In this document: piece after piece, positions 46,683 through 58,910 of the stretch
Layout of the letters: each line of letters begins with the position of its first letter
Numbering within the stretch: position 1 is the stretch's first letter
Notes under the pieces: generated by a model
The model's database searches: none
The model's input: the letters and a program-made list of their open reading frames with translations, nothing else
Told to the model about the DNA's origin: nothing
DNA from: Zelopaecilomyces penicillatus
Taxonomy: Eukaryota; Ascomycota; Sordariomycetes; Hypocreales; Pseudodiploosporaceae
Length of the DNA: 64,000 nt
NCBI GenBank assembly: GCA_005765155.1
Contig: VCCP01000002.1
Span: 1,116,001-1,180,000, forward strand
Direction: 5' to 3'
Made by a program: the position numbers and the translations under genes

Positions 46683-47864
46683 TTACTTGAGCATGGCCAG
46701 GGGCTTTGCGTCGGTCCAGAGCCAAGTGGGCACCGGAAACCGAAAAAGGCTATAGCTCGACGTATTGATCGGCTGCTCGAAAATTTCTTCGACCGGCACG
46801 ACCTCGTCCTCGACCCAGCGCTGTCGGACACTGCCGGGATCATGGACGGAGCCTCGGCGGTTGGGTCTGTTCGGGAAGAACAGATGAGGTCGGCAGGCTT
46901 CGGTGAATCTGGCCCACTTCCAGTCGTCTGGTGAGCGGCATGAGCCGAGCTGGTGGTAGGCGCGGATGGTCATGGTCCAGAAGGCCTCACCCTCTACCGG
47001 TGCAATGGTGATGTCGTAGTCCATCAAGCACAGACCACAAGATCCCGTTGCATTCTCGCAGGGAACAAGGCCATCGCCGCCACTTGATGGGCGTTTGGAG
47101 AGCTGGGGAATGTGTTGGCGGTAGATGGAAGAGGTGGAGAAAAAGGCAGTGTGCTCGCAGAGTCTAAAGTCACGGGCACCTGTGGATTTGCGGAACTCCT
47201 TGACGTCGTTCTCGTTGACGCGGAAGTTGTATGTTCGCTGCAGGTAGAGCTCATCATCGAGGATCTTGGCCGATGTGTTGCACTCAATCTTTGTGGCGTC
47301 TCGCTGCTCGCTGTGCTCGATGCACAAGTTCTCGATGGGAATGCCATACTCAGATCCGTAGTAATGGCTGTTCATGACGAGACGGGCATGGGCGAAGCTG
47401 AGATCGAAAGGGTTTCCAATAGGGGCGAAGCGGTCCTTGTTGCCGCATCGGTAGACGCCCTTTGGCTGTTCCTCCTCTTGTTCTCCGTTGGTACGAGGCT
47501 GAGGTCCCCATGTCTGTTCATAGGGATGTAATTTGTTGCAGGGCTGGCAGTAGTAAGTACCCTTGCCAATAGGATCACGCTCGAGGAGAAGCAGAAGTTG
47601 TCGCTTCTCATCGGGGAGCATCTTCTTGCTCGTCTTGCCAGCGCAGAAAGCGTTGGTTGTGCGGCATGCAAGGGCAAGGCTGTGGACTGCAGGTGCGTCG
47701 AGCTGATCACAGATCAGATAGAGGACGTCAGAAGGAAGACCTAAAAGCTTAGATTCGCAGACGGTCTCCTCGACGGGGGTAGTGGTATCCGCATCGGCAG
47801 TTGGGGGAGTGAAGGCACGGAACCATCCACCGAGACCCCAGAGTTGATTTCGAAACTGATCCAT
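46683..47864 (-). CDS. F-box domain protein with CxxC motif
   Basis: A single exon encodes 393 aa from the first true ATG (47862-47864, in a good CAACATGG context). The frame is open a further 39 bp to a TTG, which I do not accept as the start. The F-box is at about residues 40-75 (LLGLPSDVLYLICDQLDAPA, then VHSLALACRTTNAFC). F-box proteins couple substrates to SCF ubiquitin ligases through Skp1. Behind it lie a CQPC pair with a following LHPY (about 106-114), a family feature of many filamentous-fungal F-box proteins, and a second pair, CGLC. No LRR, WD40 or Kelch repeats are visible, so the substrate-binding part is unknown. Its upstream side faces a 12.6-kb gene-free interval. The leader region (47940-48020) is rich in TG/CA dinucleotides. 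Confidence 0.8.
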   Translation of the reverse strand: MDQFRNQLWGLGGWFRAFTPPTADADTTTPVEETVCESKLLGLPSDVLYLICDQLDAPAVHSLALACRTTNAFCAGKTSKKMLPDEKRQLLLLLERDPIGKGTYYCQPCNKLHPYEQTWGPQPRTNGEQEEEQPKGVYRCGNKDRFAPIGNPFDLSFAHARLVMNSHYYGSEYGIPIENLCIEHSEQRDATKIECNTSAKILDDELYLQRTYNFRVNENDVKEFRKSTGARDFRLCEHTAFFSTSSIYRQHIPQLSKRPSSGGDGLVPCENATGSCGLCLMDYDITIAPVEGEAFWTMTIRAYHQLGSCRSPDDWKWARFTEACRPHLFFPNRPNRRGSVHDPGSVRQRWVEDEVVPVEEIFEQPINTSSYSLFRFPVPTWLWTDAKPLAMLK

Positions 47865-47999
47865 GTTGATGAAGTTTGTTTGAAAGTTCTTGATAGTCGA
47901 CAACGGATGCGTTGGCTTTGTAGGTAGGTTGCGAGGGTGGATATATGTAAGTGCAGGTCAGGTGTTGTATAAGGTTATGTATAGGTGTGTGTGTGGGTG

Positions 48000-48016
48000 T
48001 GTTTGTGTATGTTGAT
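48000..48016 (+). repeat. TG/CA-rich tract in the F-box gene leader
   Basis: This is part of a TG-rich stretch (about 47985-48016) made of GTGTGT units with interruptions. On the transcribed strand it is CA-rich and lies about 130 bp upstream of the ATG. Confidence 0.6.
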
Positions 48017-51000
48017 GGTGTGAGTGAAGCTCCAGTTCGTCGGGGCTTTATCAGTTCAAGTGGAGTAGATGTTGGATATCTCGATGGGATCGTGAAGATT
48101 GGAAGTGAAACTGAAAGGGAGGCGGGCAAGCCATATATTATAGATGAGGGGAGGGCCAACACATAAACGACATGAGAGTCACGTCCTAGCACAAAGAGGC
48201 GGACGACTCGGCCAGCAACAAGGTTCAGCAGATGGATTGCCATATCCGGGAAGCGGGTGGCCGAAGGGGGGCGTTTAGCAGAGGTGGGCGTGCACAGGAG
48301 GGGGCGTGCTGGGTTAGTTAGGTTTTGGCACGCACCCCCTTTTCCGCTCACCCCCTCCTCTGGTGCACCCCTCTCGGACGACCTAGCAGAACCTGGACCG
48401 ACCCAGGTCTGGAGTCATTGACGTTTGGCGGCGGCCAACGGCATGCAGGTGTACGTACCGCGCCGATGTATCGTATCCATCTGCGTGGAGCTCCTGGGCC
48501 AGCCAACCCAGCAAGAAAGTGGCTCGGCCATAGCCCCCCCTTCTCCTCACAAGGGAGGCCTGGTCTGGTCTGGTTGGGCGAGAGTTGTGGGCGTTGATTA
48601 TTAGGGGAGCGGCAACGGAACTCGTGGCGTCACAGACGACGCAGTACGTGTTTCTCTTGGTCGCTCTGTATGTTGTAGGTAGGTATTCCTGTCCTCTCCT
48701 CGCCCTCAGTCTACCCGTCCGACATACTATGTAGTACTGTACTGTACTGCACTTCCCCATCTGTACACATTATCCTTTGTCTTCCAATGCATGACGATCC
48801 CCAAGACCGCCCCAGGGGATTGCGCTGCCACAACACATCCCATGCCACAGGGGCCGCTGTTTGCTTGCGTGTAATGTCTGTGTCGTGTCTGTGTGTGCGT
48901 GTACGTGCGAGCGAGTTGGTTACTGGTTGGTTTGTTTGGCCCTCTTGCTGGGCTGTACACCTCTCAGCCAGCGTCCATACTATACAGTACGCGCGGCGTA
49001 CATTTTGTCCACATGCCAATAATTGGTACTTTGTAGACCCAGAAGACTGGCCAATAATCAACACTTCACCAATATGTGAATTTGATGGGGCCAACTCTTG
49101 ACGGGCTGCCATCCCCGGCGAACCGGGTCAACCGGGTGGACGGGGTGGACGGAGGCTGCTGGGTAACCGTGCCCGTCAATACCTTTGGGCCTACCGAGCC
49201 CCCGGTGCACGCCTTTTTCCCTTCAGGACACTTCGTTGAGCTGCCTTGCTGGCTGGTTGCTGGCCGAGGCCTTGGCACTGCGCATTGCGTGTCAGTGCCC
49301 GTTTCCCTTCGCCGCCGCCTCGTTATGATGCGCAATGAATGTCTGAGATCCACGTCCAAGCTTTTTTTTTTCACTCATTCCCTCTCGTTCTCTTTCTTGT
49401 TTGTTGGCCAATGCTCCTTTTCGGAGTTTACGAGTATTCCTTGACTCCATCGCGATTCCTTCCGAACCGTGCAAACTCTTCTGCAGTATGATTCATTTCG
49501 AATTGTGCTGGTGGCCCATTCCCTCTACTCTCAGGGGGACACCGTAGCTTGGGTTTTAGAATTAGCTTTTAATCAGAAGCTGGAGAGCAACGCGCGCAAG
49601 CACACGCCTGAGAACAAGGGGTGTCTGGTTCCCCATAGTTGTCTTGTCAACAGCGCGCGTCAGGATGGATAGTGATCCAGCCGCTGCTTGCAGCCCTCTC
49701 TGTGTTTTCCGCGCCGTGCATCTACGTGCCTTTTAGGGGGGTGGTGGCCTCAGCCGCCAACTCAAATCAAAAACGAGGTCAAGAATAGACATTGTTAGTG
49801 AGGGAAGACTATAGGCGGCACACACATACAAAGACTCGCACTCACACAACACACCGTTGGTTACAACAGGGTCGTCAAGACGCTCCACATTTCTCAGTTG
49901 TCCACTGCGCGGGCGCGCATACAGCGGCCGTTTTGGCCCTGGAGTTGCACTTGATACAGGTAGAGAGGAGCATTATGATTAGGTAGACAAGGGGGGGGAT
50001 CGAACCCAGCCAGCCAGCCAGACTGGGGGCGGCAAAGGGGGAGGGGGTGTACAATATCTCGGATATTGGGTGTGGCAGCTCATTTTGGTGAGGTTTGGTG
50101 CAGTCTCGTGTGGCAGAATCGAGGATTGAATGCACCTCAACACTCCAAGCAAAGACGCTGGCCTCTCAGCTCCGAGCCTTGGGCGAGTTCCAGCAGAGAC
50201 AAGCAGGAGCAGATTGAGGGGAACCGCGATACACTCACGTGGCAGCCAGTTCAAGGCTGGCGAGGAAGTCATGTGCGCTGCTCTAGAGGGCTGAACGAGT
50301 GCTAATTCGTCAATAGGCAATTACCCCTCACTGGTTGTCGCTGTGTGTCCTAGCCCTGTTATCGCAACCTGCTATCAGGCCAATGATATCGGCTCGGCTG
50401 CTCGGGGGTTGGTTGACAGCCCAAGACCAAGTAGGCAGGCCTGCAAACCAACAAAGCGATATCATCGCAAATGAAGATCCCTTTGGTTTCGAGCCAAGCT
50501 TAATGAGGTTTTAAGAGTTCTATTGTTCATATACAAAGGAGTCATACACACACACACTTCAACAAGCGCTGTGTTGGGCTCCCGTGCGGGGAAGCAAAGA
50601 GGATTAAGTTGAAGCAGCCTGGTGAGCGTGAGGGAGGGAGAGGTAAGCAAGCCATGCGATCGATTATGCGGCGGCGAACGGTCCAGCCCAAAACCAAAGT
50701 GTGTTCGCTGCCAATGCCTAGGCCATGATCCTCCTATCAGCGGGAAGCATTAGATCTAGGCTGGTTCGCGAGTCAAAATTCTGGTGGGTGTAGTGGCGTG
50801 CAAGCAGGACGCCATTTGCCTGCGTGCGGCGCATCGCAACACACACCAGACGTTGGCCAGCATTGGATTGAAAATGGTTTGCCGACCCATCCAGCTGGAT
50901 TTTAATGTGGTGCTGTCAACCCGAACTACGCTGGGCGAAGGACTTGAAAGCGCGGGCGCCACAGCGGCCTAGACGCCAAGGGGGGGTGGCCTAGAGGCTG

Positions 51001-52215
51001 TCGCAGGCGCCTGTAGCTGCGGTAGGCTGCCTGTAGACTGCTGGAAAGGTTGCTGTAGGCTGTCGCCCTTTTCATCCTCCTGTCAATAGCGCACGCAGCC
51101 GCAGAGAGCTAATAAACCCTCACAAACACCAAAACCTGGGTCGAGATTTCCTACCAAATCGCTTCCTTCCCCAGATAGGTAGGGATTGACCTTGAAAAGT
51201 TAAAGTAAAGAAGGGGGGGGCAATGTCAAGGCTTCTGGGCCCAGGAGCCATTTTCGATGCTTTGAGGTGTGACGGAGTCAGCGCCGGCTAATACACGATG
51301 CGAGAACCATGCCGAGCCCCGAACAGACTGTGACTTTCGGTATCCCGTTGCTATTCCCATTTGCATTGGGACAGGCCCTCCTTGTCCTTGCTCCGACTCA
51401 TGTTGGCGTTGAACGCCGACGAATGCTGCTGCTGGGAGGGATGCCGGATTACCTACATTGGTGCTGATGCTTTGCCCTGACCCGAGCCTGTAATTACTAC
51501 TAGTACTGTACGTAGTAGGGGTAGACGTGCTGACACACCTACTATGTATGCTGACGCCGCCGATGGGCTGTCTGCCATTTGATACCACCAGGCAAGTTCC
51601 GTTCCTGAAAACATTACTCCTCTGAGTGGCCCCAGCATTGGATCCGCTGTCGGTCATGCATATGGAAGGAAAAAAGTTTTCAATAAATCCTTGCCTGCCA
51701 TGGTTGAGGATATCCTCATCGTACCTGCCCTTGCTGCCACGCGTGGTCCATATCACCTACTCTTCACCGATTATCTCACGAGAGCCATGACGAAATTAGT
51801 GAGCTTATCATCTCATAATGCAGCTTGTACTTTCGATAATCCGTACATCCCATATGTAGGTAGTAGGTAATAGCACGGAGGACATATAAAGTATATCGGA
51901 CGGGGTACTTCACGCATTGAGCAGGTCCGGCCACAAAGTTCCGTCACCGTCGCCATCGGGCAGATTCGGTGGTTTATCAAATCCCGTTCTAGGCAGTAGT
52001 AATGGCTCATTATTGTTTACAATAGGCTTTTAAACCACCGAGGCGCGGGCGTTCAAAACTGTTACTCTTTTACATCTCCTGTCAGCCAGTCGGCATGTGC
52101 AATTGATTGACAACCCCCCTCCCCACTTCTTTCGGATCTGCACGGTATTTCCACTTGGGACGCTGACGAACCGCTTCCCTTGGGTCCAAGCTGACAATCT
52201 TATCTGAAAACGAAG

Positions 52216-52232
52216 AGTTTTTTTTTTTTTTT
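52216..52232 (+). repeat. Poly-T run
   Basis: About fifteen consecutive T residues lie in the 12.6-kb gene-free interval. Confidence 0.8.
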
Positions 52233-52812
52233 CTTAATGAGATTTCAAAATACCGGAATTGAATTAGGTAGACGTACCGTAGCAGAGATGCTTTCCAACA
52301 TCGTTGTACTTGCAGCCGCGCTGCCGTCCCCTCACTGCGACATGTCTCACCTGCAGGCACGCAAAGCTGGGTGGGCGGCGGCTACTGCTGCTGGTTCTTT
52401 TCCAAGTTTTCTGTATTTGCCCTTTGAGAAAGTTTCCCGTCTTGGCTCTACCACGGTACCATCAAAACGGCAGACCCGGGACTTGTTCTACACGGAGAGT
52501 CAGGCGCTGAGCTCAATTCGCGGCCCTTTTCCAAAGCCCAACATCGACTGCTACAGCACACTGCAGACTTACATAAAAAAAGCTCTTGGCTCTGCTACGG
52601 CAACAGGACAGACATGCAAGCCACACCAAGCCTCGGCGCGGCGTAGTCCTAACCCTTTTGCGGATAATGCAGCAAAACCCTCTCTTTCTCACACTCTGTC
52701 TTCACCGCACACCTCTCCCAGGTATAGCAGCTGACAGGGGTGGGAGGGGCCTTTTCCAGTGCGGCTAGGTTTCCGGACACGTCTCGGCTTGCCACCCTGT
52801 TTGGTGTGTTTA

Positions 52813-52836
52813 ATGCTATGCTATGCTATGCTATGG
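52813..52836 (+). repeat. (ATGCT)4 pentanucleotide repeat
   Basis: Four perfect ATGCT units plus a partial fifth, in the gene-free interval. Confidence 0.9.
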
Positions 52837-53984
52837 CTACCCTATTATGTACGCTTCTACAGGATTGCTGCATGCCATGACACCAAAACAGGCACAGTTG
52901 CTGTAGTTTACCTACAGTGGCGTCTGGTGTTGCCGATGGTTGCGAGTCAAGTTGCTGACAAGGTAATCATTAGTTGAAGCTATTCCGTCGGGTCAGATCT
53001 CGATTATCAAACGCCGAGGCGAAGCCCACTGTAAAAATAACGCTCGGGATTGAAGTGGGCTTGGTGGGTCAACTCGAATGATTACCTAACCAGCTAGCTA
53101 GCTTCTCCACCGCCCCTCCGACGCTCCAATAAGGTATTAGATGTACTCCCGTACTGTACTCAATACGCCAAGGCAGGCAGCCACTCACTTATTAACACAC
53201 AACAACTGACAGCTCGCGCACTGTCGCTGCTCTCAGATCATTACGTAGTAACCAGAGCCCCGTTCATCAAGCAGTCAATGACACCTATAATAGCAAAACC
53301 CCGTCTGCGCACGATTGCTCATTTCGAAACATATCTCATTTTGTGTTGTCGTTGCAGTTACGAAATACGCCATGGCCTCCTATTCCCAATCCGTCGTTTT
53401 TTGCAACTTCATTACTCGTACGGGTAGCAATTGTTTTCTGCTGGGCCTTGCATCTGCATCGGCACTTGCAAGTACTAGTGTACTTTCGCACCTTGGCTGT
53501 GGTGGTCTTTACCTTGGCAGGTTTCTATGCCTGTACTCCGTACTCCGTACTATGTACGCCGTAACACTACATGAGGAAATTACACTGGCAGGAGTTGTTC
53601 TGTAAAGACCCTCCTCCACCATGTGCACACCCACAGTAAGGTACGTAGTAGACAGACAAAGCTTCATTTATCCTTGAAAGACAGGGTACCATAGATGTGC
53701 TTGACCGTGGTGAAGTGGTCCTGCTGGATGGACCCCAGGAACTCTAAAAATTTCACCTGATCCTTCTAGGAATGGGCCAAATGGTCCCCTTCTTTCTTGT
53801 TCCTTCCTGCCGTTTGCGATCCTTTAGGGCAAGACAAAACAAAATTCGTCTAAACGGAAATGTGGGTCTCCCTTGCTTTTCTTTTCTTTTCTTTGGCGCT
53901 GAGATTGCCGACATGACGGCCAAGGAATCAGCCCCCAAAGCAAACGGAAGTAAAATTACTTGACGCTCACGCTTGAACGACAAA

Positions 53985-54005
53985 ACACACAGACACACAC
54001 ACACA
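53985..54005 (+). repeat. (CA)n microsatellite
   Basis: A run of CA dinucleotides with one GA interruption, in the gene-free interval. Confidence 0.85.
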
Positions 54006-54589
54006 TTCATCGGTAATCAGCGCAGAATCAACTGTAAATCCTGCAGAACCCGGGCACATATAATGCTATGTACATACGTAATTAATTAAAAGGCTACGGC
54101 ACTCCCGTGGCTGTTCCTTTGCAAGACAAGCAGGGAAGATTGAAAAGAATAACCTGTTGATGCAGGAAAAAGAACTAATTTTTTTTTTTCATCATGCTGG
54201 TTCGTCACCCTGCGCTGTGAGGTGTTTGCAGGGTCTTGCTGCAGCATTTTTGAGGGCATTATGGATCCGGGCTGCGCGTGTTGGGTTAATGGACGCCACT
54301 TCGTTATGTGTTATGTAAGTATTATAATCAGATTCAATTCATTTGAAGCTGCCTGTGGGACCTGTGGTATACCGGTACTACAAATTTGGCATGTGGATCC
54401 CTTGTTTCCCTTCCGTTCCCGACTTTTTAATTTAGTGCGGCAGGACCCGGGAAACGACAGCTTGCACCCGCCCACCGAGAATGCTCCCCTGAAGAAGTTA
54501 GTTTGTCTGTCACTGGTCAGCCTGACCTTGCTGTGTGGTTGATATTGTACAGCTCCGGCTCCGGCTGACAGCTTACACGTCTAATTGCA

Positions 54590-54619
54590 GCTACGGCTAC
54601 AGCTATAGCTATGGCTACA
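54590..54619 (+). repeat. Five GCTAYR hexamer repeats
   Basis: Five tandem hexamers read GCTACG, GCTACA, GCTATA, GCTATG and GCTACA. About 40 bp upstream (from 54551) GCTCCG occurs twice followed by GCTGAC, a related unit. Confidence 0.85.
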
Positions 54620-57153
54620 TACAGTTAACACCACCAGTACTGAGCTGTACATAATTACAATGCAAGGACGGGCTGCAAGGACAGCAAATACGACTCTGCA
54701 AACGCCACGAACAATGACGGCAAGAGATGTCCCGTCTCAACAGCCGCCAGCCCTGTCAGACCAGCTAGTCGTGAGGTTTTTTCTTTTTTTCCTTCACTCA
54801 TTTATTTGGAGATGGCCTTGCAGAAAATATCAGATACGAATTACGTAGGTACCTAGCATATGCTTGTATGTTTGTATATAGATACACGCAAGGAGGGTTT
54901 GCTTTGTTGTCAATACGAGAACTACAAAAATGTTTGGGCATTTATTGGTTTGCTGCCTTGGGTTCATCTGCGTCAGGCTAGGCTCACCGTACGTTGGAAT
55001 GTCTACAAATTGCAATACGCAGTATGTACGATATATCTGCTTCCAAAACAAACCTAAACATCCAGTCTCTCCAATCGAAGTCTGCCAGGTTCCTCAAAAA
55101 GTGGCTCCTCCAAGTCGCAAACAAAAGGATCTCAAACAAAGTTCTACATGCCTAATTTTTTTTCTCACTATAAATTGTATATTGTACATATAGAATATAC
55201 ATCTGAATGGTACGGACGGGTGGAGAGGAGGGCTGTTTGTCTCAGACGAGACGCATAATGAGTTCACATTGACAGTCTCTTGGGCCCAGATGGGGTCCAG
55301 ATTTGGGGCCAGAGTGAGCCACAACCCGTAGTTTCGGGGCCCTTCAACGACCCGAGTGACCCGGGAGTCCGCCCCCCCGCCTGTCCTCGTGCGCTCTGTC
55401 TCTGTGGTCGCCTGTGGCTGTGTAGGTTGGTCCCTTCTGTGTGCGCTGGAACTCTGGCGCTGAACCTCTGACGCTGGACCGCTAGACTTCCATGCTAGAC
55501 CGCTGGCAAAATGACCTGAACCAACACACCACTGGCCCTAGAGCTTTCACCGAGGCCCGCACGCACGCGCCGAAGGTGTCTCGCGAAGTATGTAATCAAG
55601 ATCTTAACCCAGGTGATTGGACTAGAAAAGGGGATGCCAGGTCAATCCGCACAGACTGTCAATCCCGCACATCTGTTCTGGGGCTCGTGCTGTGTTATGT
55701 TGCAGGTTTGCCTCAAAGCGCTGGAGCGGCATTCTCCATCGGTCTTTAGAAAGGTAGTTGTAAAGAGATAGATCGACCAGCCCTGTTTGACGTATTGACA
55801 GATTCACGTCCTCGATGCCGATGTTGAACTGCTGAGCTCCAGCCGCGTCCTGGTCTCTGCGCAGTGGATTGCGGCGGTGCAAACTGTTTTGTCCATCAGG
55901 GTCCAGTCCTCAGTCCTCAGTCCATCCATATCATCCAACCATCAGTCAAACCTGAGATCGATACTGTAGGAATTGGATTATCAAATGCCGTTTTCCAACT
56001 AGAGCAAACACCCCCCCCTCCTCCCCTTCTTCGGCGTGTATGTTGATGTTTTCATACCCACCTACCTACCGGCATGTCAATCCGAGCATCGCCTCATGAT
56101 AGTCAATGTTTATCCCAGGCATGTGTATCCAGCTTGGCCAATCAACCATACTTGTGAAGTCGGATATACTACCCAATATCTGCTTGTAGGAAACACCCCC
56201 CTCTATGATTATCCATAATGACAATGTAACTATCTTGTTCCTTGCCCTACCTACGTACATGGCAAAATCAAACATGGGAAAGCAAGGGCATACCTATCAC
56301 AACAACACACGACAAACAACACAGCCGCCCAAGTAATCAGGGAGTCGCCTGCCAAGGTGTCACTCCGCCGTTTCCATTCCAACACGCCCTCCAGATCGAC
56401 ACTTGGCATGCCATCATCCTTTTCCCCGTCTTTTATCCAATCGAGTTCACATGCGAACCCTAGCTAGACCAACTATTCCCTATTATCATATTATACAGCA
56501 AGGCTTAGAGACCCAAAGCAAATACCCAACACATAATACACGATACACCGACATATACAACGCAATATACATACAGCACGCACATGCATATCATACAAAA
56601 AAAGCCTTTTGAATTGTCGTCCGCCCCGACTATCGACAATGAACCACACCCTTGCCTATTCCGCTAACACGCCCCACCAATAACACAAGGCCTTCCCTTG
56701 CAACCCCTCCCTTGCCGTCATTTTTGGGGGGGCAGTCAATGCTTTCAGGAACCGTTGGTAAGGAAAAGGTCGGTCGGGTCTCTTGCCGGGCCCTTACAAC
56801 TCTCCGTCTAACTCGGGAGGCCTCGGGTCAGACCACATGTCAACCGAAAAAGTACCATCATTTGTCGCCAACGACAGCAAACCTGTAGGAAGAAGGCGGA
56901 GGGGTAAATTAACAGGTTAATTATTTTTGCTCTACCCCATCTGGCGCCAACACAGAAATCAAAGAGCGCACGCGACACTGCCGCCGACCCGTGTAGATGA
57001 GAAAGGGCCGAACTAGGTCGTTGCATGCAGCCAAATCAGCCTGATAAGTCGTAAAAGCAATCATGTCAACCAGGTACTGTATTATTGTTGAAACGTTTTT
57101 TACTCATTTATTTGGAGGGGGGTGTCTTCTCTCGTGACTGTTGATGCCAACTC

Positions 57154-57170
57154 AAAAAAAAAAAAAAAAA
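57154..57170 (+). repeat. 17-A homopolymer
   Basis: Seventeen consecutive adenines in the gene-free interval, 22 bp before a CRE-like palindrome. Confidence 0.9.
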
Positions 57171-57192
57171 GCTGTTATTGTGCAACTGGTAA

Positions 57193-57200
57193 TGACGTCA
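57193..57200. promoter_or_regulatory. CRE-like palindrome TGACGTCA
   Basis: A perfect 8-bp CRE palindrome, the classic site of ATF/CREB-type bZIP dimers. It lies deep in the gene-free interval, 9.3 kb upstream of the F-box start. A single copy can occur by chance. Confidence 0.3.
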
Positions 57201-58111
57201 AAGTTTTCGGGGCTATCAGTGGTAGTAATGCCCAATTAGGCACTCGCAGGGCGATGAGCCATTCGTAAACTGCCGAGCCACCCGCAAATAAACCGGGTGT
57301 TGAATTTGTCCCAACCCCAATCCGGTCATTACATGTACCGGCTCCCTACAAAATTTTGTAGTTTTACCTATCTCTATTTGCTGGCCGCCAAATAGGACAA
57401 CCGGTACTTGGATAGTCGGGCTGGACTGGAAAAGACGACGCTTGCACAGGCGTCCGCTTCGTTACCGTCCGCTTTTTATTTTTGGTGTCTGCCCTACCGC
57501 GCCCGCCTTTATCTTCCACTTTGGGCTGTGTAGCCCGCCCTACGAGCGGGAACCTTTTCTGTTATGCTGTAATGCCACTGTAGCAATTAAGGCAGTCCAG
57601 AGCCGACCGAAGTAGGCAATTACGGGTAGGTAATTGGGAACGGACACTAACAAACAATGCAACTAAACCCCCGTCTACTATTAATGGTAAGGTTGGGTAG
57701 GTGCGATCTGTTATTCCTCCGTACTAGGGAGGTAGGTACAATACACCCTACCTAGGTATCCACCGATGCGCAGCTCCAGTCGCTGTTGCGGTTCGTTGCT
57801 GTTGTTGGACTTTGCTGCAAGTCGCCCGTCGGCCGAATGCTGCTGTCCGCCCTTCCGCCGCGTCATAACAGCAGCGCCTCCCCCCTGGCTGCCAACTCCC
57901 GCGCGCGCCACAAAGGCGAAACCAGTTGCTGTTTCGTCATTGCAACGCCTGAGCCACTTCCAATCGAAACAGGGAGCATCCTTATTCGAACCAAACAAAA
58001 CACACACACAGACGTTTTGATCAATTTTATCCACATTGGCTGTTTACCCACACGCCACTCTCGTCCACTGCCGGGGCTTGCCTGCGTTGATAGGGGGGCA
58101 GGGCCTGTTTC

Positions 58112-58130
58112 GATGATGATGATGATGATG
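58112..58130 (+). repeat. (GAT)6 microsatellite
   Basis: Six perfect GAT units followed by a run of seven or more G, in the gene-free interval. Confidence 0.9.
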
Positions 58131-58882
58131 GGGGGGCGATTAACGGCGGCGGCGTCCATCGTCAGGGTCTTGTATTTATTTTTATTTTTATTTCGGGGGT
58201 CTGTTGGCTCCAGACAAACAGAAGACCCCTTCTTCTGCAGCATAGCATACATGGCATAAGAGATACAACCACATATAACTATACACAAACGCATACAATT
58301 GCATACAAATGCATACAAGCGCACACCACCACACACCGCAGCATGGATACCTGGGGCAACGCTCTTGAATTAATTTATAATCCAATACAATGTATACAAC
58401 ACATAATTATCCTGTCCCCTTTACCTTTTTCTCTCTCCCAAAGTCCAAATCTATCGTGCGGCCTCCGGCACAAGTAAAACCCCTAAGTACTACTAACAAC
58501 CTACAAGGCCAACCTTCATGTGGATCCCTGCCTGCCTCGGTAACCTACCAAGCCAAACCCAGCCACTAAACCGGCAAGAAATATGTAAGTAGGCCACTGA
58601 TGGCCAATCCTTACAGGGGCTACCCCCCCTTGGCGAGCCGCCTAAGTGCCTCGCTACTGCAACGGCATCTGGTCGGCTTTTGGCTGGGCTGCTGCCCCGT
58701 GCATCGGCATTGATCGCAAGTCGGGGTGCTAAACAATCATCTCCAAAAGGGTTGCCCCTCAAAACGTCAATCATTTGCTATATCCATACACACCATCTTA
58801 TCACATCCCCGCCGCCGTAGTCGGAACAGTTAAGGACAACAATAAAAGAAAAAGTTGCAGCAAAGGGAAAAATAAAAAAAAG

Positions 58883-58910
58883 AACAGCAACAGCAACAGC
58901 AACAGCAACC
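58883..58910 (+). repeat. (AACAGC)4 repeat
   Basis: Four tandem AACAGC units and a partial fifth, followed by further AAC-rich sequence to about 58950. Confidence 0.9.

Noticed and set aside
47865..47903. 13-residue N-terminal extension of the small F-box protein
   Set aside because: The codon at 47903 is TTG; ATG 47864 has a good context.
49990..50020. GGATCGAACCCAG, resembling a tRNA T-arm on the minus strand
   Set aside because: The stem does not pair and no cloverleaf follows.
51226..51756. 176-aa minus-strand frame in the gene-free interval
   Set aside because: Gly/Ser/Thr-rich composition with no motif, no clear splice partners and no coherent neighbours. It could be chance; transcript evidence would be needed.
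52237..52734. 165-aa plus-strand frame
   Set aside because: No recognisable domain, overlaps a poly-T run at its start, and reads like random sequence.
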